The notes beneath the pieces are model-generated. The model made no database searches, had not been told where the DNA came from, and was given only the letters and a program-made list of their open reading frames with translations. Positions 52,235 through 60,682 of a DNA stretch of 64,000 nt are shown here, one piece after another. Both the position numbers and the translations under genes were made by a program. This DNA comes from JACJVV01 sp964581515 (lineage in GTDB: Archaea; Nanobdellota; Nanobdellia; Woesearchaeales; JACJVV01). Numbering within the stretch: the stretch's first letter is position 1; each line of letters starts with the position of its first letter. The stretch is from contig CAZOOV010000008.1 in NCBI GenBank assembly GCA_964581515.1, positions 58,572-122,571 on the forward strand. Direction: 5' to 3'.

Positions 52235-53803
52235 ATGGTTAACTCTAAGAAAGATGTGTGGTGGCTGAACTGTCAATTAGAAACCTGTCCTTATTCATTG
52301 GTATTTCCATGGGTTGATGGTTCAATCGAGTATCTGCAGAGAGCTCTTTTTGACGGTGATAAGTATTTCCTTACAGAGATGTTCCTTCATTTTGAGAATA
52401 TCAATGCTTATGGAGCATATTTCAAGGAGCATGAAATGAAGAGATTCATCAAAGCTATGGTCAAGCTCATCAAGAACAATCCAGAGAAGGCTGATGCAGT
52501 CAATAAGGAAGCTATCGTGCTTAATGAAGCTTATCTCGCTTTTTCAAAGCATGTCCATAGGCTGAAGCTTGAGAAGCTTTCAGATGCTGAACTTTATGAT
52601 GTTTATAGGCAGCTTATGGAGATACAGACTAAAAGCCATATGCATGCGTTGACTACCACCTGGTTTGTCGACTCGCATGATTCTGATTTCTCTAGGTTTC
52701 TTATGGGTGAGATAGAGAAAAAGATCAAGAGATCAAAAGCTAAGATAACTGTAGCAGAAGCCTTTCGTATATTGACTTCTTTGCCTAAGGATAGTCTTAC
52801 ATTGAAGGAAGAGATAGACTCCCTTGAACTGCTAAAAGAGATAAAAAGGGATAAGGCAGCTTTTAAGGCGTTGAAGGAATGCAAAGATTTCTCTAAGATG
52901 CCTAAGGGGATAAATGAAAGTCTTAGGCAGAAGATGATTGCACATTGCGAGAGATGGAAATGGCTCCCTTTCACTTATATAGGTCCGGCTTATGATGTAG
53001 GCGATTACATGGGCTTCTGGAAGGAGAACATTGATGCTGATATTGACAAAGCTCTGGATATATATTACAAAAGACCTAAACAAGTTGAAGAAGAGAGAGA
53101 AAAGACGATTAAGCTTCTTGGGCTTGATGATAAAGAGAAGCTTCTTTTTGATGTGGCTGCTGAGATAGTATTCCTTAAGGGATACAGGAAGGAGACTTAT
53201 TTCCATGGAAGCTATGTGCTTTCATTCATCAGGAAAGAGATAGCAAAGAGGAAAAATGTCTCGATCAATCAATTATATCTTTTCACCCATGATGATGTGA
53301 AAGAGCTTCTTGTCGGTGATGGTATTGATATAGATAAGATCAACATAAGGCAGAAAGATACGATCCTGTATTACAGCATCAAGGATGGATTCAGGATATT
53401 TGATGGAGACAAGGCTAAAGGATTCTTAGATAATATCGTGATCAAGAAAGAATGTATTGAGAAAGATGCTTCTGAACTCAATGGTATCTGCGCATGCAAT
53501 GGAAATGCAAAAGGTACTGTGAAGATCGTCAATAAAGTTGATGAGATGAACAAGATGGAGAAAGGTGACATCATGGTCTCGCATACTACTTTCCCTTCAC
53601 TTGTTCCTGCTATGAAAAAAGCAGCTGCAATAATAACAGAGGATGGTGGCATTACATGCCATGCAGCTATTGTCAGCAGAGAGCTGAATACACCATGCAT
53701 AACAGGCGTTAAGCATGCTATTGAGATACTTAATGACGGTGATATAGTAGAAGTTGATGCTGGCAATGGGATTGTCAGACGCAATAAAGGAGATAGGGGA
53801 TGA
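52235..53803 (+). CDS. Phosphohistidine swivel-domain protein 1
   Basis: This protein has 522 residues from ATG 52235. The last 95 residues are the PEP-utilising enzyme mobile domain, with phosphorylated His476 in EDGGITCHAAIVSREL, GTVKIVN and GDIVEVDAGNGIV. The first 425 residues are an unrecognised helical domain with ERWKWLPFTYIGPAYDVGDYMGFW, clearly homologous to the 55321 product. There is no ATP-grasp part and no PEP-binding TIM barrel. The His would be charged by the PPDK-type protein that follows, and the phosphate passed to an acceptor at the N-domain. Confidence 0.85.
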   Translation: MVNSKKDVWWLNCQLETCPYSLVFPWVDGSIEYLQRALFDGDKYFLTEMFLHFENINAYGAYFKEHEMKRFIKAMVKLIKNNPEKADAVNKEAIVLNEAYLAFSKHVHRLKLEKLSDAELYDVYRQLMEIQTKSHMHALTTTWFVDSHDSDFSRFLMGEIEKKIKRSKAKITVAEAFRILTSLPKDSLTLKEEIDSLELLKEIKRDKAAFKALKECKDFSKMPKGINESLRQKMIAHCERWKWLPFTYIGPAYDVGDYMGFWKENIDADIDKALDIYYKRPKQVEEEREKTIKLLGLDDKEKLLFDVAAEIVFLKGYRKETYFHGSYVLSFIRKEIAKRKNVSINQLYLFTHDDVKELLVGDGIDIDKINIRQKDTILYYSIKDGFRIFDGDKAKGFLDNIVIKKECIEKDASELNGICACNGNAKGTVKIVNKVDEMNKMEKGDIMVSHTTFPSLVPAMKKAAAIITEDGGITCHAAIVSRELNTPCITGVKHAIEILNDGDIVEVDAGNGIVRRNKGDRG

Positions 53804-53808
53804 GAAAT

Positions 53809-54738
53809 ATGTATGTTAAGAAATTCAATGAGATAAATAAAAATCATGTGGATCTTGCAGGAGGAAAAGGCGCATCACTTGGAGAGATGACCAATGCAGG
53901 AATACCTGTTCCTAAAGGATATGTCGTGCTTTCAAATGCATATGAAGAATTTATTGATGCAAATTCTTTGCGAAAGAAGATTGATATGGTGATTGCGAGT
54001 GTTGATTATAATGATCATGAACAAGTTGAGGAAGCTTCTCGAAAGATAAGAGGGATGATTTCTAATGGTAAGATTCCTTCAAGACTGAAGCAACAGGTTG
54101 TTGATGAGTTCTTTAAGTTAGGTGCTAAATTTGTAGCAGTTCGTTCAAGTGCTACTGCGGAGGATAGTAGTGAAGCAGCATGGGCTGGACAGCTTGAATC
54201 CTATCTTAATACTACAAAAGCAAATCTTATGGAAAATGTGAAGAAATGCTGGAGTTCACTTTTTACTCCAAGGGCTATATTCTACCGACTTGAGAAAGGA
54301 CTGCATGGTAAGAAGATATCTGTTGCAGTCGTTGTGCAGCAGATGATTGATAGCGATGTATCAGGAGTCGCTTTTAGTGTGCATCCTGTGTCTAAAAATG
54401 AGAAGCATGTGCTTATAGAAGCGGTTTTCGGACTTGGTGAGGCAATTGTTTCTGGAGTTGTGAGTCCTGATAGTTATATTGTTACAAAAGATGGTGTGAT
54501 GGAAGAAATAAAACTTGCTGAACAGGAGAAAGCACTTGTAAGAAGTGTGAACGGTGGCAATGTTTGGAAATATGTAGACAATAGTTTTGTTCAGAAACTT
54601 GGAGGCAACAAAATATTAGAGCTTGCTGAGTTGATAAAGATGATTGAGAATCATTATGGTTTTGCTTGTGATATTAAATGGGCTTTTGCCGATGGTGAAT
54701 TCTTTATTACGCAGTCAAGGCCGATAACAACATTATGA
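53809..54738 (+). CDS. PPDK/PEP-synthase N-terminal ATP-grasp protein
   Basis: This protein has 309 residues from ATG 53809; ATG 53800 overlaps the previous stop but has no spacer from the GGGG site. It comprises only the pyruvate-phosphate-dikinase-like ATP-binding domain: NKNHVDLAGGKGASLGEM, VRSSATAEDSSEAAWAGQLESYLN, VAVVVQQMIDSDVSGVAF, IEAVFGLGEAIVSG and ITQSRPITTL. PEP synthase has this domain fused to the swivel and PEP-binding domains (about 800 residues). Here it is free and presumably phosphorylates both neighbouring swivel proteins. Confidence 0.92.
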   Translation: MYVKKFNEINKNHVDLAGGKGASLGEMTNAGIPVPKGYVVLSNAYEEFIDANSLRKKIDMVIASVDYNDHEQVEEASRKIRGMISNGKIPSRLKQQVVDEFFKLGAKFVAVRSSATAEDSSEAAWAGQLESYLNTTKANLMENVKKCWSSLFTPRAIFYRLEKGLHGKKISVAVVVQQMIDSDVSGVAFSVHPVSKNEKHVLIEAVFGLGEAIVSGVVSPDSYIVTKDGVMEEIKLAEQEKALVRSVNGGNVWKYVDNSFVQKLGGNKILELAELIKMIENHYGFACDIKWAFADGEFFITQSRPITTL

Positions 54739-54760
54739 TTATTATAAGGTGATATTCAGA

Positions 54761-55324
54761 ATGCATGTTCACATACCAAAAAAACTGAGATATGAACTCA
54801 GAAAATGGGTTATATATGGATTTGGTTTGTTCTTGTTATCTGTGATTATCTATCTTTTTGATGTGAATGTTGTTGGAATTATAGCTACTATCTTTTTGAT
54901 TATAGTAGCATCTTTTTCAAAAATCTATAAGCAGTTCACAGGGAAATTATCTCTTGGTTTTGAGTTGATTACTCCTGTCACTGTATTATTTGCTTATAAA
55001 TTCAGTATATTTTTTGCACTTTCTACTGCTTTTATCATGCTGATGATATCTTCTTTCATATCTGGGAAAATTGATTTTGTATCAACTGTATGTGAAATGA
55101 TAACTTATGTTGTGCTTTGTGTCATGACTGCAATATTCAGGGGAGTTGATTTTGTACAGGTGGCTTTAGTGATGGTTGTGATGAGGGATGTTGTAATCTT
55201 TCCATTAGGTGTTGCCATAATGGGAAGGAATTTCATACATCTGATTATTGTAGTAGTCACTAACATATTTTTCAATATATTAGTTGTGTTATGGTTTGGA
55301 AACTTTTTTGCGGGGTTGTTATGA
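54761..55324 (+). CDS. Polytopic membrane protein in phosphotransfer operon
   Basis: This protein has 187 residues from ATG 54761, with AAGGTG upstream at nine nt. It has five or six hydrophobic segments, starting with a basic N-terminus (IPKKLRYELRKW). It is similar in character to the 5717 protein but not clearly homologous. Its TGA overlaps the ATG of the next gene (55321-55324), so it is part of the operon. It may place the phosphotransfer system at the membrane or transport its substrate. Confidence 0.7.
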   Translation: MHVHIPKKLRYELRKWVIYGFGLFLLSVIIYLFDVNVVGIIATIFLIIVASFSKIYKQFTGKLSLGFELITPVTVLFAYKFSIFFALSTAFIMLMISSFISGKIDFVSTVCEMITYVVLCVMTAIFRGVDFVQVALVMVVMRDVVIFPLGVAIMGRNFIHLIIVVVTNIFFNILVVLWFGNFFAGLL

Positions 55325-56835
55325 TGAAAAGGAATAATATTGATGATGAGCCTTGGGCTGCTTGTGCGCATGATTTTGGATCTCCTCTTATCAGGAACAT
55401 GATCTGGACAAAGAGCATGAGAGGATATAAAAGAGTTCACAAGCTTGATGTGCCTGTCTTTGGGATTATATCTGAAAAGAATAAGATAGCTTATCTCTTC
55501 AAGCAGTCTACTTGGAAAAGAGCTCATGAACAGATGGCTGAACGTGTCAGGAAAGATGTTACTTTGATACGGAGGCTGATCATCAGGACAGAGGAACTAG
55601 GAAAAGAAAAATGCATATTTACAAAGAAAGTCTTTGAGATGGATCTTTCTATTAAGAGTGCGGAAGAGTTGATGGGTTATCTTATGAAATTTGCAGAACT
55701 GCAGGAAGAAGTCTATACTTTCGGGACAGCAATACCTCTTCTTGATTTCCTTGATTTGAATTTCATAGAGGATAATATACGGGGATTTATGGATTCAAGA
55801 CTGTCTAAGGAGAAGGTTGATGAATATTTTCATGCATTGACTGTGCCAACAGAGGATTCTTTTGCAATGGAGCAGGAGAAGGAACTATTGAGGCTTTGGG
55901 CTAAATATTATAGCAAAGAGTTGAATGATTCTATCTTATCTGATGATGTCATTCAAGATTTGTTCTTAAGAGAACTACAACAGCACACAAAAAAATACTG
56001 CTGGGTGTATTATGTCTATTCAGGTCCTGTCTTTGGTAAAGATGATTTCTTAGATTTTATTAAAGATTATATCAAGAAGGGAATTCATCCTGTAAATGAA
56101 CTTGAGAGATTGCGAAAAGCGAAGGAAGAATTAATTATCAAGAAGGAAGAGATAATCAATGAACTGCAACCAGATGATTTCCATGAAGAGCTGATGAGAG
56201 TTGCAGGATCAGTCGTATGGGCAAAGCCTAGAAGAAAGGATTATCAGACTCTTTCTTACTATCATATATTTGAAGGATTGCTTGTAGAGGTTGCAAGAAG
56301 GCTTGGACTTACAAAAGAACAAATCTTGTCTGCTCCTTATGCTGATATTGAGAATGGATTGAATTCTGGTAAGATTGATGTAGGAAAGCTGAATGCGATA
56401 TATGAATATCATGCTGTATACCCTGAAGGGGATAAGTTTGTTGTTGTCTGGGGTGATAAAGCAAGAGAGTTTGCTGATAATGTGCTACTACCTAATGCCC
56501 AGGCTGATACTGATGTAGATGAATTGAAGGGAACGACTGCTTGTCCTGGCTATGCAAAAGGAAAAGTGAAGATTGTTAATTCGCCTGCTGATATGGGAAA
56601 GATGGAAGATGGTGATATACTTATATCAACTGCTACGACTCCTTCAATCGTTAGTGCAATGAAGAAAGCTGCTGCAATAGTTACAGATGAAGGTGGTCTT
56701 ACTTGTCACGCGTCTATTGTTTCAAGAGAAATGGGAACGCCATGTGTTGTAGGCACTAAGATAGTCACTTCAGTGTTTAAAGATGGTGATATAGTTGAAG
56801 TTGATGCTGGTAAAGGTGTTGTGAGAAAGCTATAG
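55321..56835 (+). CDS. Phosphohistidine swivel-domain protein 2
   Basis: This protein has 504 residues from ATG 55321. The C-terminal mobile domain has His463 in DEGGLTCHASIVSREMGTP, GKVKIVN and GDIVEVDAGKGVV. The N-terminal domain of about 400 residues is homologous to that of swivel protein 1 (WVYYVYSGPVFGKDDFLDF), but most of it has diverged. Two specificities using one ATP-grasp donor are suggested. The substrate is unknown. The gene ends the operon; the next ORF is on the opposite strand. Confidence 0.85.
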   Translation: MMKRNNIDDEPWAACAHDFGSPLIRNMIWTKSMRGYKRVHKLDVPVFGIISEKNKIAYLFKQSTWKRAHEQMAERVRKDVTLIRRLIIRTEELGKEKCIFTKKVFEMDLSIKSAEELMGYLMKFAELQEEVYTFGTAIPLLDFLDLNFIEDNIRGFMDSRLSKEKVDEYFHALTVPTEDSFAMEQEKELLRLWAKYYSKELNDSILSDDVIQDLFLRELQQHTKKYCWVYYVYSGPVFGKDDFLDFIKDYIKKGIHPVNELERLRKAKEELIIKKEEIINELQPDDFHEELMRVAGSVVWAKPRRKDYQTLSYYHIFEGLLVEVARRLGLTKEQILSAPYADIENGLNSGKIDVGKLNAIYEYHAVYPEGDKFVVVWGDKAREFADNVLLPNAQADTDVDELKGTTACPGYAKGKVKIVNSPADMGKMEDGDILISTATTPSIVSAMKKAAAIVTDEGGLTCHASIVSREMGTPCVVGTKIVTSVFKDGDIVEVDAGKGVVRKL

Positions 56836-56884
56836 CTATAAATCCAAATTTGATTCTACTATTTTACTATATATATCTGGAATT

Positions 56885-57001
56885 CTAGAAAACTTTCTCA
56901 CAGTAGATCCATTCTCCATGGATGTAAGTGTATTCTCCGTCTATTTCCTTTTCTAAGTAGATTATCTTTTCATGTCCGAGGAAACCGTTTTTTTGAAACA
57001 T
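56885..57001 (-). CDS. 38-residue microprotein, GFLGH/GEYTY family copy 2
   Basis: ATG 57001 to TAG 56885. It encodes GFLGH, 11 residues, then GEYTYIHGEWI, the same motif and spacing as 29305-29421. AGGTG lies at suitable distance before the ATG. The 5' side on the minus strand holds a leader with stem-loops and a terminator-like hairpin (57088-57116). Function unknown; the second copy strengthens the coding call for both. Confidence 0.72.
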   Translation of the reverse strand: MFQKNGFLGHEKIIYLEKEIDGEYTYIHGEWIYCEKVF

Positions 57002-57075
57002 TTTTTCACCTTTGTGGTATTTCACCTTTTGTTTTGTCTAATTCTGAAATCGTGAGCATAACTCCCTGTCAAGAT

Positions 57076-57123
57076 AAAAAAAAAGAACAACTACACTGTT
57101 GCCAGTGCAGCTGTTGGTTTTTT
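57076..57123. terminator. Terminator-like GC hairpin with A9 and T6 flanks
   Basis: CACTG-TTGC-CAGTG is the core stem (57094-57107), with CAAC/GTTG outside (57088-57091, 57113-57116). A9 precedes it at 57076-57084 and T6 follows at 57118-57123, so it looks like an intrinsic terminator on both strands. On the minus strand it lies between the leader and the microprotein at 56885-57001. Archaeal terminators rarely need hairpins, so attenuation is possible. Confidence 0.5.
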
Positions 57124-57163
57124 GGGTTTACTAAGGCGGTAAGTTTGGGAGTACATGCCCTAG

Positions 57164-57183
57164 ATAAACACTGGAGTGTTTAT
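57164..57183. repeat. Perfect 9-bp inverted repeat
   Basis: ATAAACACT-GG-AGTGTTTAT has exact arms of nine bases with a 2-nt centre. In RNA two pairs would open to form a loop. Part of the structured leader before the 38-residue microprotein. Confidence 0.5.
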
Positions 57184-57550
57184 TTGTTTGGGGGCATCAC
57201 CTCCTTTCAAGGGTAATGTTGGTTTTTGTAACACATATTGCCAGTCTTGTTTTCACCTCCATATTTTGATACATATACAAAGATTCTTGCATATATGAAA
57301 TATCATACTTCATTTCTTTTTATTTGCCTTGAAAATATCAAGAAATAAAGTTATATTTGATTTTTTAATCTAAAATATACTGATTTAGCCCGTATATAGT
57401 GACAAACCTAGCGAAAAACGAAGAATGTGGTATCTTTTTTCTTATTTGTTTTGTTTATTATTCTTTTTAGTAGTTATATAGGTTAAAATTATGATTATTA
57501 TTCTTATTTGGATGGTAAATTATATAAATCTAAAGTCATATGTCTATATC

Positions 57551-58570
57551 ATGTATAGAATAACTGAAAGAACTCTTAAGAAATCAAAGCTCGATGTCAA
57601 AGATAAAAAACTACTTGTACTTCTTTCTGAGAATTCTCGCTCGACGATAAATGAGCTTGCAAAGAAAGTACAGTTGAAGCGTGATACTGTTGCTTATCGT
57701 ATAAAAAGGATGGAGCAGAATGAACTGATCCTTAGGTATTTTCCTGAGATAGATTACAGTGCTTTGGGTTTTAATCAATACCATGTGTTCTTTGTTGTAG
57801 ATGAGTCTGATGAGAAGGCAAAAGAGGAATTTATAGAATACATAAAATCTCATCCAGGTACTCTGAACCTTATAGAATACTCTGACAGATGGGATTTTGA
57901 ATGGAGATTCATAGCAAAAGATTTTGATGAGTTTGACGATGCATTGACTCAGGTTTACATAAAATTTTCATCTATAATCCAGGAAAGGGCAAAACTTATT
58001 CATAGGAATACTTTCTATTCAATATTATTGCCTTATGATTTTCATGAGATGAAAAGGTCAACAAGGATTGAGATTCCTAAAGAAAATGGGAAGATCAGTG
58101 TCGATGAGAAAGATTTGAAGCTTTTGAAGCATCTCAGTGAGAACTCTCGACAATCTACTTATGAATTATCAAAGAAAATATCTCTTTCTGCAGATGCAAT
58201 CAGGTTGAGGATAAAACGTCTTGAGAAGAAGGGTGTCATCCAGAAATATACTGTAACTCTTAATCTTTCTAAACTGGGCTATCATTGGTATACTTTTGCC
58301 CAACAGATGAAGATCTTCGATAAGCATGCAGAGGCTAAATTCCAGACGCTGGTTAAGGATCATCCTTACATAATCAAGGCTGTCAAAACAATAGGCTATT
58401 GGGATGTCATCGTCTATATCATTGCTAAATCAGCGAAGAATTTCCATAAGACAATCAAGCAGTTGAAGAGAGAATTCAGTGATATAATAGATACTTATTC
58501 TACTTTTGTGGCTTATGAGGAGCATATATTCAATCCTTTCCCTGATTCTCTTCTTATAGGCAATAAGTGA
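57551..58570 (+). CDS. Tandem AsnC/Lrp-type transcription regulator
   Basis: This protein has 339 residues from ATG 57551, about 25 nt after TATATAAATC. Two complete units are seen: HTH (LDVKDKKLLVLLSENSRSTINELAKKVQLKRDTVAYRIKRMEQNELI) plus RAM-like ligand domain, then a second HTH (ISVDEKDLKLLKHLSENSRQSTYELSKKISLSADAIRLRIKRLEKKGVI) with its own ligand part. Ordinary Lrp proteins have one such unit of about 150 residues. The target and ligand are unknown. It stands alone. Confidence 0.9.
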   Translation: MYRITERTLKKSKLDVKDKKLLVLLSENSRSTINELAKKVQLKRDTVAYRIKRMEQNELILRYFPEIDYSALGFNQYHVFFVVDESDEKAKEEFIEYIKSHPGTLNLIEYSDRWDFEWRFIAKDFDEFDDALTQVYIKFSSIIQERAKLIHRNTFYSILLPYDFHEMKRSTRIEIPKENGKISVDEKDLKLLKHLSENSRQSTYELSKKISLSADAIRLRIKRLEKKGVIQKYTVTLNLSKLGYHWYTFAQQMKIFDKHAEAKFQTLVKDHPYIIKAVKTIGYWDVIVYIIAKSAKNFHKTIKQLKREFSDIIDTYSTFVAYEEHIFNPFPDSLLIGNK

Positions 58571-58690
58571 AAATATTAAGATATTTTTCTTATATGGCTT
58601 GTTTAATACTTATTTGGTATGTTATTTAGGCAATATTTTTGAAGATATTTATTATACGAATATAACATCATTTCTTTTCAAATTATTCAA

Positions 58691-58707
58691 TCGATCATTA
58701 TGATCGA
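58691..58707. promoter_or_regulatory. Palindrome before the 58725 gene
   Basis: TCGATCAT-T-ATGATCGA is a perfect 8-bp inverted repeat, immediately before AAAGGTGAAG and ATG 58725. It could be an operator or mRNA hairpin at the ribosome-binding site. Confidence 0.5.
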
Positions 58708-58724
58708 CTAAAAGGTGAAGTAAA

Positions 58725-60059
58725 ATGAAAGATGAAGAACAAGATGTTCAGGAAAAAATCAATGAGGTGATAATTGAGGAGGGTCAGGAGGAAGATCCTA
58801 TGGAAAAATTCAAGCCTACATTAGCAGATGTCACTGAAGAAGCTTTCAGTGAAGTTAGAGAGGGTGCTAAGACAAGATTTGCAAATTTTCAGGCACGTGT
58901 TAAAGAAGGTGCTATAGAAGGTGTCAAAGGTACAGGCAGATTTCTATATGGGATTGGACAGACAGCATTATATGCTGCTGCAGTTGGATTATCAATAAAT
59001 GCTTTCCCATATGCAATCTCTAGTTCAAAGCGTTTTTTTAGATATATGAATGATGAGGCAGACAAGCTAAAACCAGAAGATCAAGAAGAGGCAACGCCTT
59101 ATGAGTATGCAGGCATCGCAACAGGATTAATCGGAGGTGTAGTTGGTGGACTTGCTCAGATAGTAGGTTATCTTCATTTAGCTGTAGATGGATATCCAGA
59201 AGCATTATTGATTCCTGTTGCGACAAATACAGTTAGTAGTGTTTATGAATTTGGTAGTGGTGTGAGGAAGAAATTAATGGATAGGTATGAGAATGATCCT
59301 AATTATATAGAAGACATGCAGGCTAAAAGTAAAGCTAAAGAACAGAAACAAAAAGAGAAAGCAGAAGCAAAAGAGAAAAGGGTTGAGGAGAGAGAACAGA
59401 AGAAGCAGGAGAGGATTGATAAGAAGAGACAAGCAAAAGAGTATAAGATAGAAGAGAAGGAAAGAAAGAAGGAAAGGAAGCGAATGCGAAAGGAAGCAGA
59501 TGCAAGAAATAGACCTTATAGGCATTCATCATATGATCGTGATATCACTAATATAGTTCAATCTGTTTTTCAGACAGGAATGACTTTAGCATGTGTTGCT
59601 GCTATCGGTGGTTGTATCTATAGCTGTAAACCTGTACCTGACGAACTTAGAGAACCTTATAGATCAAATTATTCTATAAGGCAACATAAGGTTGATCAGG
59701 TATTCAGGGACCATACTGGCTATAGGGTTTATTTTACAGGTCATGATGGCCAGATGCTTGAAAGGAAATACAGTCTTAATGGTGGAAACAGTTATGGCGG
59801 ACTGCCTATTGTAGAGGAAGGTAGGTTAAAGGATGCAGACCGTGGGCCAAATGTAAAGATCTTTAAGGACCTTGAGGCTGGTAAGCAAGGATATGCTGAT
59901 GTCGTAAGATATCAAGATAAAACTCCTTGGTATGAGAATGGTGTTGTCAATATGTATTATGTTGAAGTTCATTTGCCTGCTGATCAAGGCATTAATCCTG
60001 GAATTGATACTACAGGCGGAAAGAATCCAAGACATCCACAGATGGGTGAAATCAAATAA
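58725..60059 (+). CDS. Membrane protein with large charged coiled-coil segment
   Basis: This protein has 444 residues and is not recognised. An acidic N-terminus (about 1-45) is followed by hydrophobic helices (about 75-95 and 130-165, with GLIGGVVGGLAQIVGYL). Residues about 190-260 form a very charged Lys/Glu/Arg coiled coil. A third hydrophobic stretch (near 285-300, TLACVAAIGGCIY) leads to a C-terminal domain of about 140 residues that is Tyr- and Gly-rich and appears extracytoplasmic. The layout suggests a cytoplasmic coiled coil tied to the membrane and an outer domain. A small membrane peptide follows. Confidence 0.65.
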   Translation: MKDEEQDVQEKINEVIIEEGQEEDPMEKFKPTLADVTEEAFSEVREGAKTRFANFQARVKEGAIEGVKGTGRFLYGIGQTALYAAAVGLSINAFPYAISSSKRFFRYMNDEADKLKPEDQEEATPYEYAGIATGLIGGVVGGLAQIVGYLHLAVDGYPEALLIPVATNTVSSVYEFGSGVRKKLMDRYENDPNYIEDMQAKSKAKEQKQKEKAEAKEKRVEEREQKKQERIDKKRQAKEYKIEEKERKKERKRMRKEADARNRPYRHSSYDRDITNIVQSVFQTGMTLACVAAIGGCIYSCKPVPDELREPYRSNYSIRQHKVDQVFRDHTGYRVYFTGHDGQMLERKYSLNGGNSYGGLPIVEEGRLKDADRGPNVKIFKDLEAGKQGYADVVRYQDKTPWYENGVVNMYYVEVHLPADQGINPGIDTTGGKNPRHPQMGEIK

Positions 60060-60116
60060 ATTATTTTATAGAATAATCAGATAAATTAATTTGAAAGAGA
60101 TAATAGGTGAATTAAC

Positions 60117-60239
60117 ATGGTAGAGAATACGGTTAAGGTGAAGATAATGACAATTAGACATTTTGAGGTGCTATTCATTGCAGTAGTAACCCTTGTGATA
60201 TTATGTATCCAGCTTATTATGAGTGGAGGTATGAATTAG
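60117..60239 (+). CDS. 40-residue single-pass membrane peptide
   Basis: ATG 60117, with AGGTGA about eight nt upstream, encodes 40 residues. The segment HFEVLFIAVVTLVILCIQLIM is a single membrane helix. It lies 57 nt after the 444-residue membrane protein. Small membrane peptides often bind larger membrane proteins. Short length leaves some doubt. Confidence 0.55.
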   Translation: MVENTVKVKIMTIRHFEVLFIAVVTLVILCIQLIMSGGMN

Positions 60240-60355
60240 ATAATAGAATATAACTATAAGGTTAATTTAGGATATAATTGTAAAGTTAATTCGTAAAGTT
60301 AATCATTGGCTATTCAGAAAAATATATAAAGAAAATGCTTAATTAATGTAGTATT

Positions 60356-60682
60356 ATGATAAACACATTGATTATAGCTATAGTGATTACAGTATTACTA
60401 ATATTTTGGATAGCTGCTTCTGTTTTTTTGAAGCCTTTGAAATCTCCTGACTTTCTTGGTGCTTCATCATTTGAGGAGAAATCATTCTTTAAAGGTGTTA
60501 GAGGACTTCAGTTGCTTTCGGGAGTATCTCTTATCATGATAGTATGGTTATCATATTTTAATAGCAGTGATTTTAATGAACTTCTTGGTAATTTAGTAAT
60601 ATACATCATATTGGTATTGATGGTTGCAATATCTGCTTCAGTAGCGCTGAATTTTCTTAAATCAAGGAAGAAAGAAATTTAA
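60356..60682 (+). CDS. Small membrane protein with three helices
   Basis: This protein has 108 residues with hydrophobic segments at about 2-24, 52-70 and 80-100. TATA-like ATATATAAAG (60321-60330) lies about 26 nt before the ATG, so it is probably leaderless. The stop overlaps the convergent hemerythrin gene by four bases (60679-60682). No known family. Confidence 0.6.
   Translation: MINTLIIAIVITVLLIFWIAASVFLKPLKSPDFLGASSFEEKSFFKGVRGLQLLSGVSLIMIVWLSYFNSSDFNELLGNLVIYIILVLMVAISASVALNFLKSRKKEI

Larger units (their letters stand above)
57002..57550. promoter_or_regulatory. Long structured intergenic region
   Basis: This region lies between the convergently placed microprotein and the AsnC-type gene. 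It holds the terminator-like hairpin (57088-57116), a second stem (57164-57183), GGAGGTG words on the minus strand at two places (about 57254-57260 and 57198-57204) and short ATG frames such as MPPNK. It is T/A-rich at 57300-57480. The plus-strand TATA of the AsnC gene is at about 57519-57528. Confidence 0.5.

Noticed and set aside
52235..54738. Calling the swivel and ATP-grasp genes a broken PEP synthase
   Set aside because: The order is reversed relative to PEP synthase, each has its own start and ribosome-binding region, the PEP-binding barrel is absent, and the N-domain of the swivel protein is unrelated to PEP synthase.
57034..57216. 60-codon plus-strand frame with a C2H2-like Cys/His pattern
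   Set aside because: It needs a TTG start with no ribosome-binding site, crosses the terminator-like hairpin and the perfect inverted repeat, and its pattern does not fit a zinc finger cleanly.
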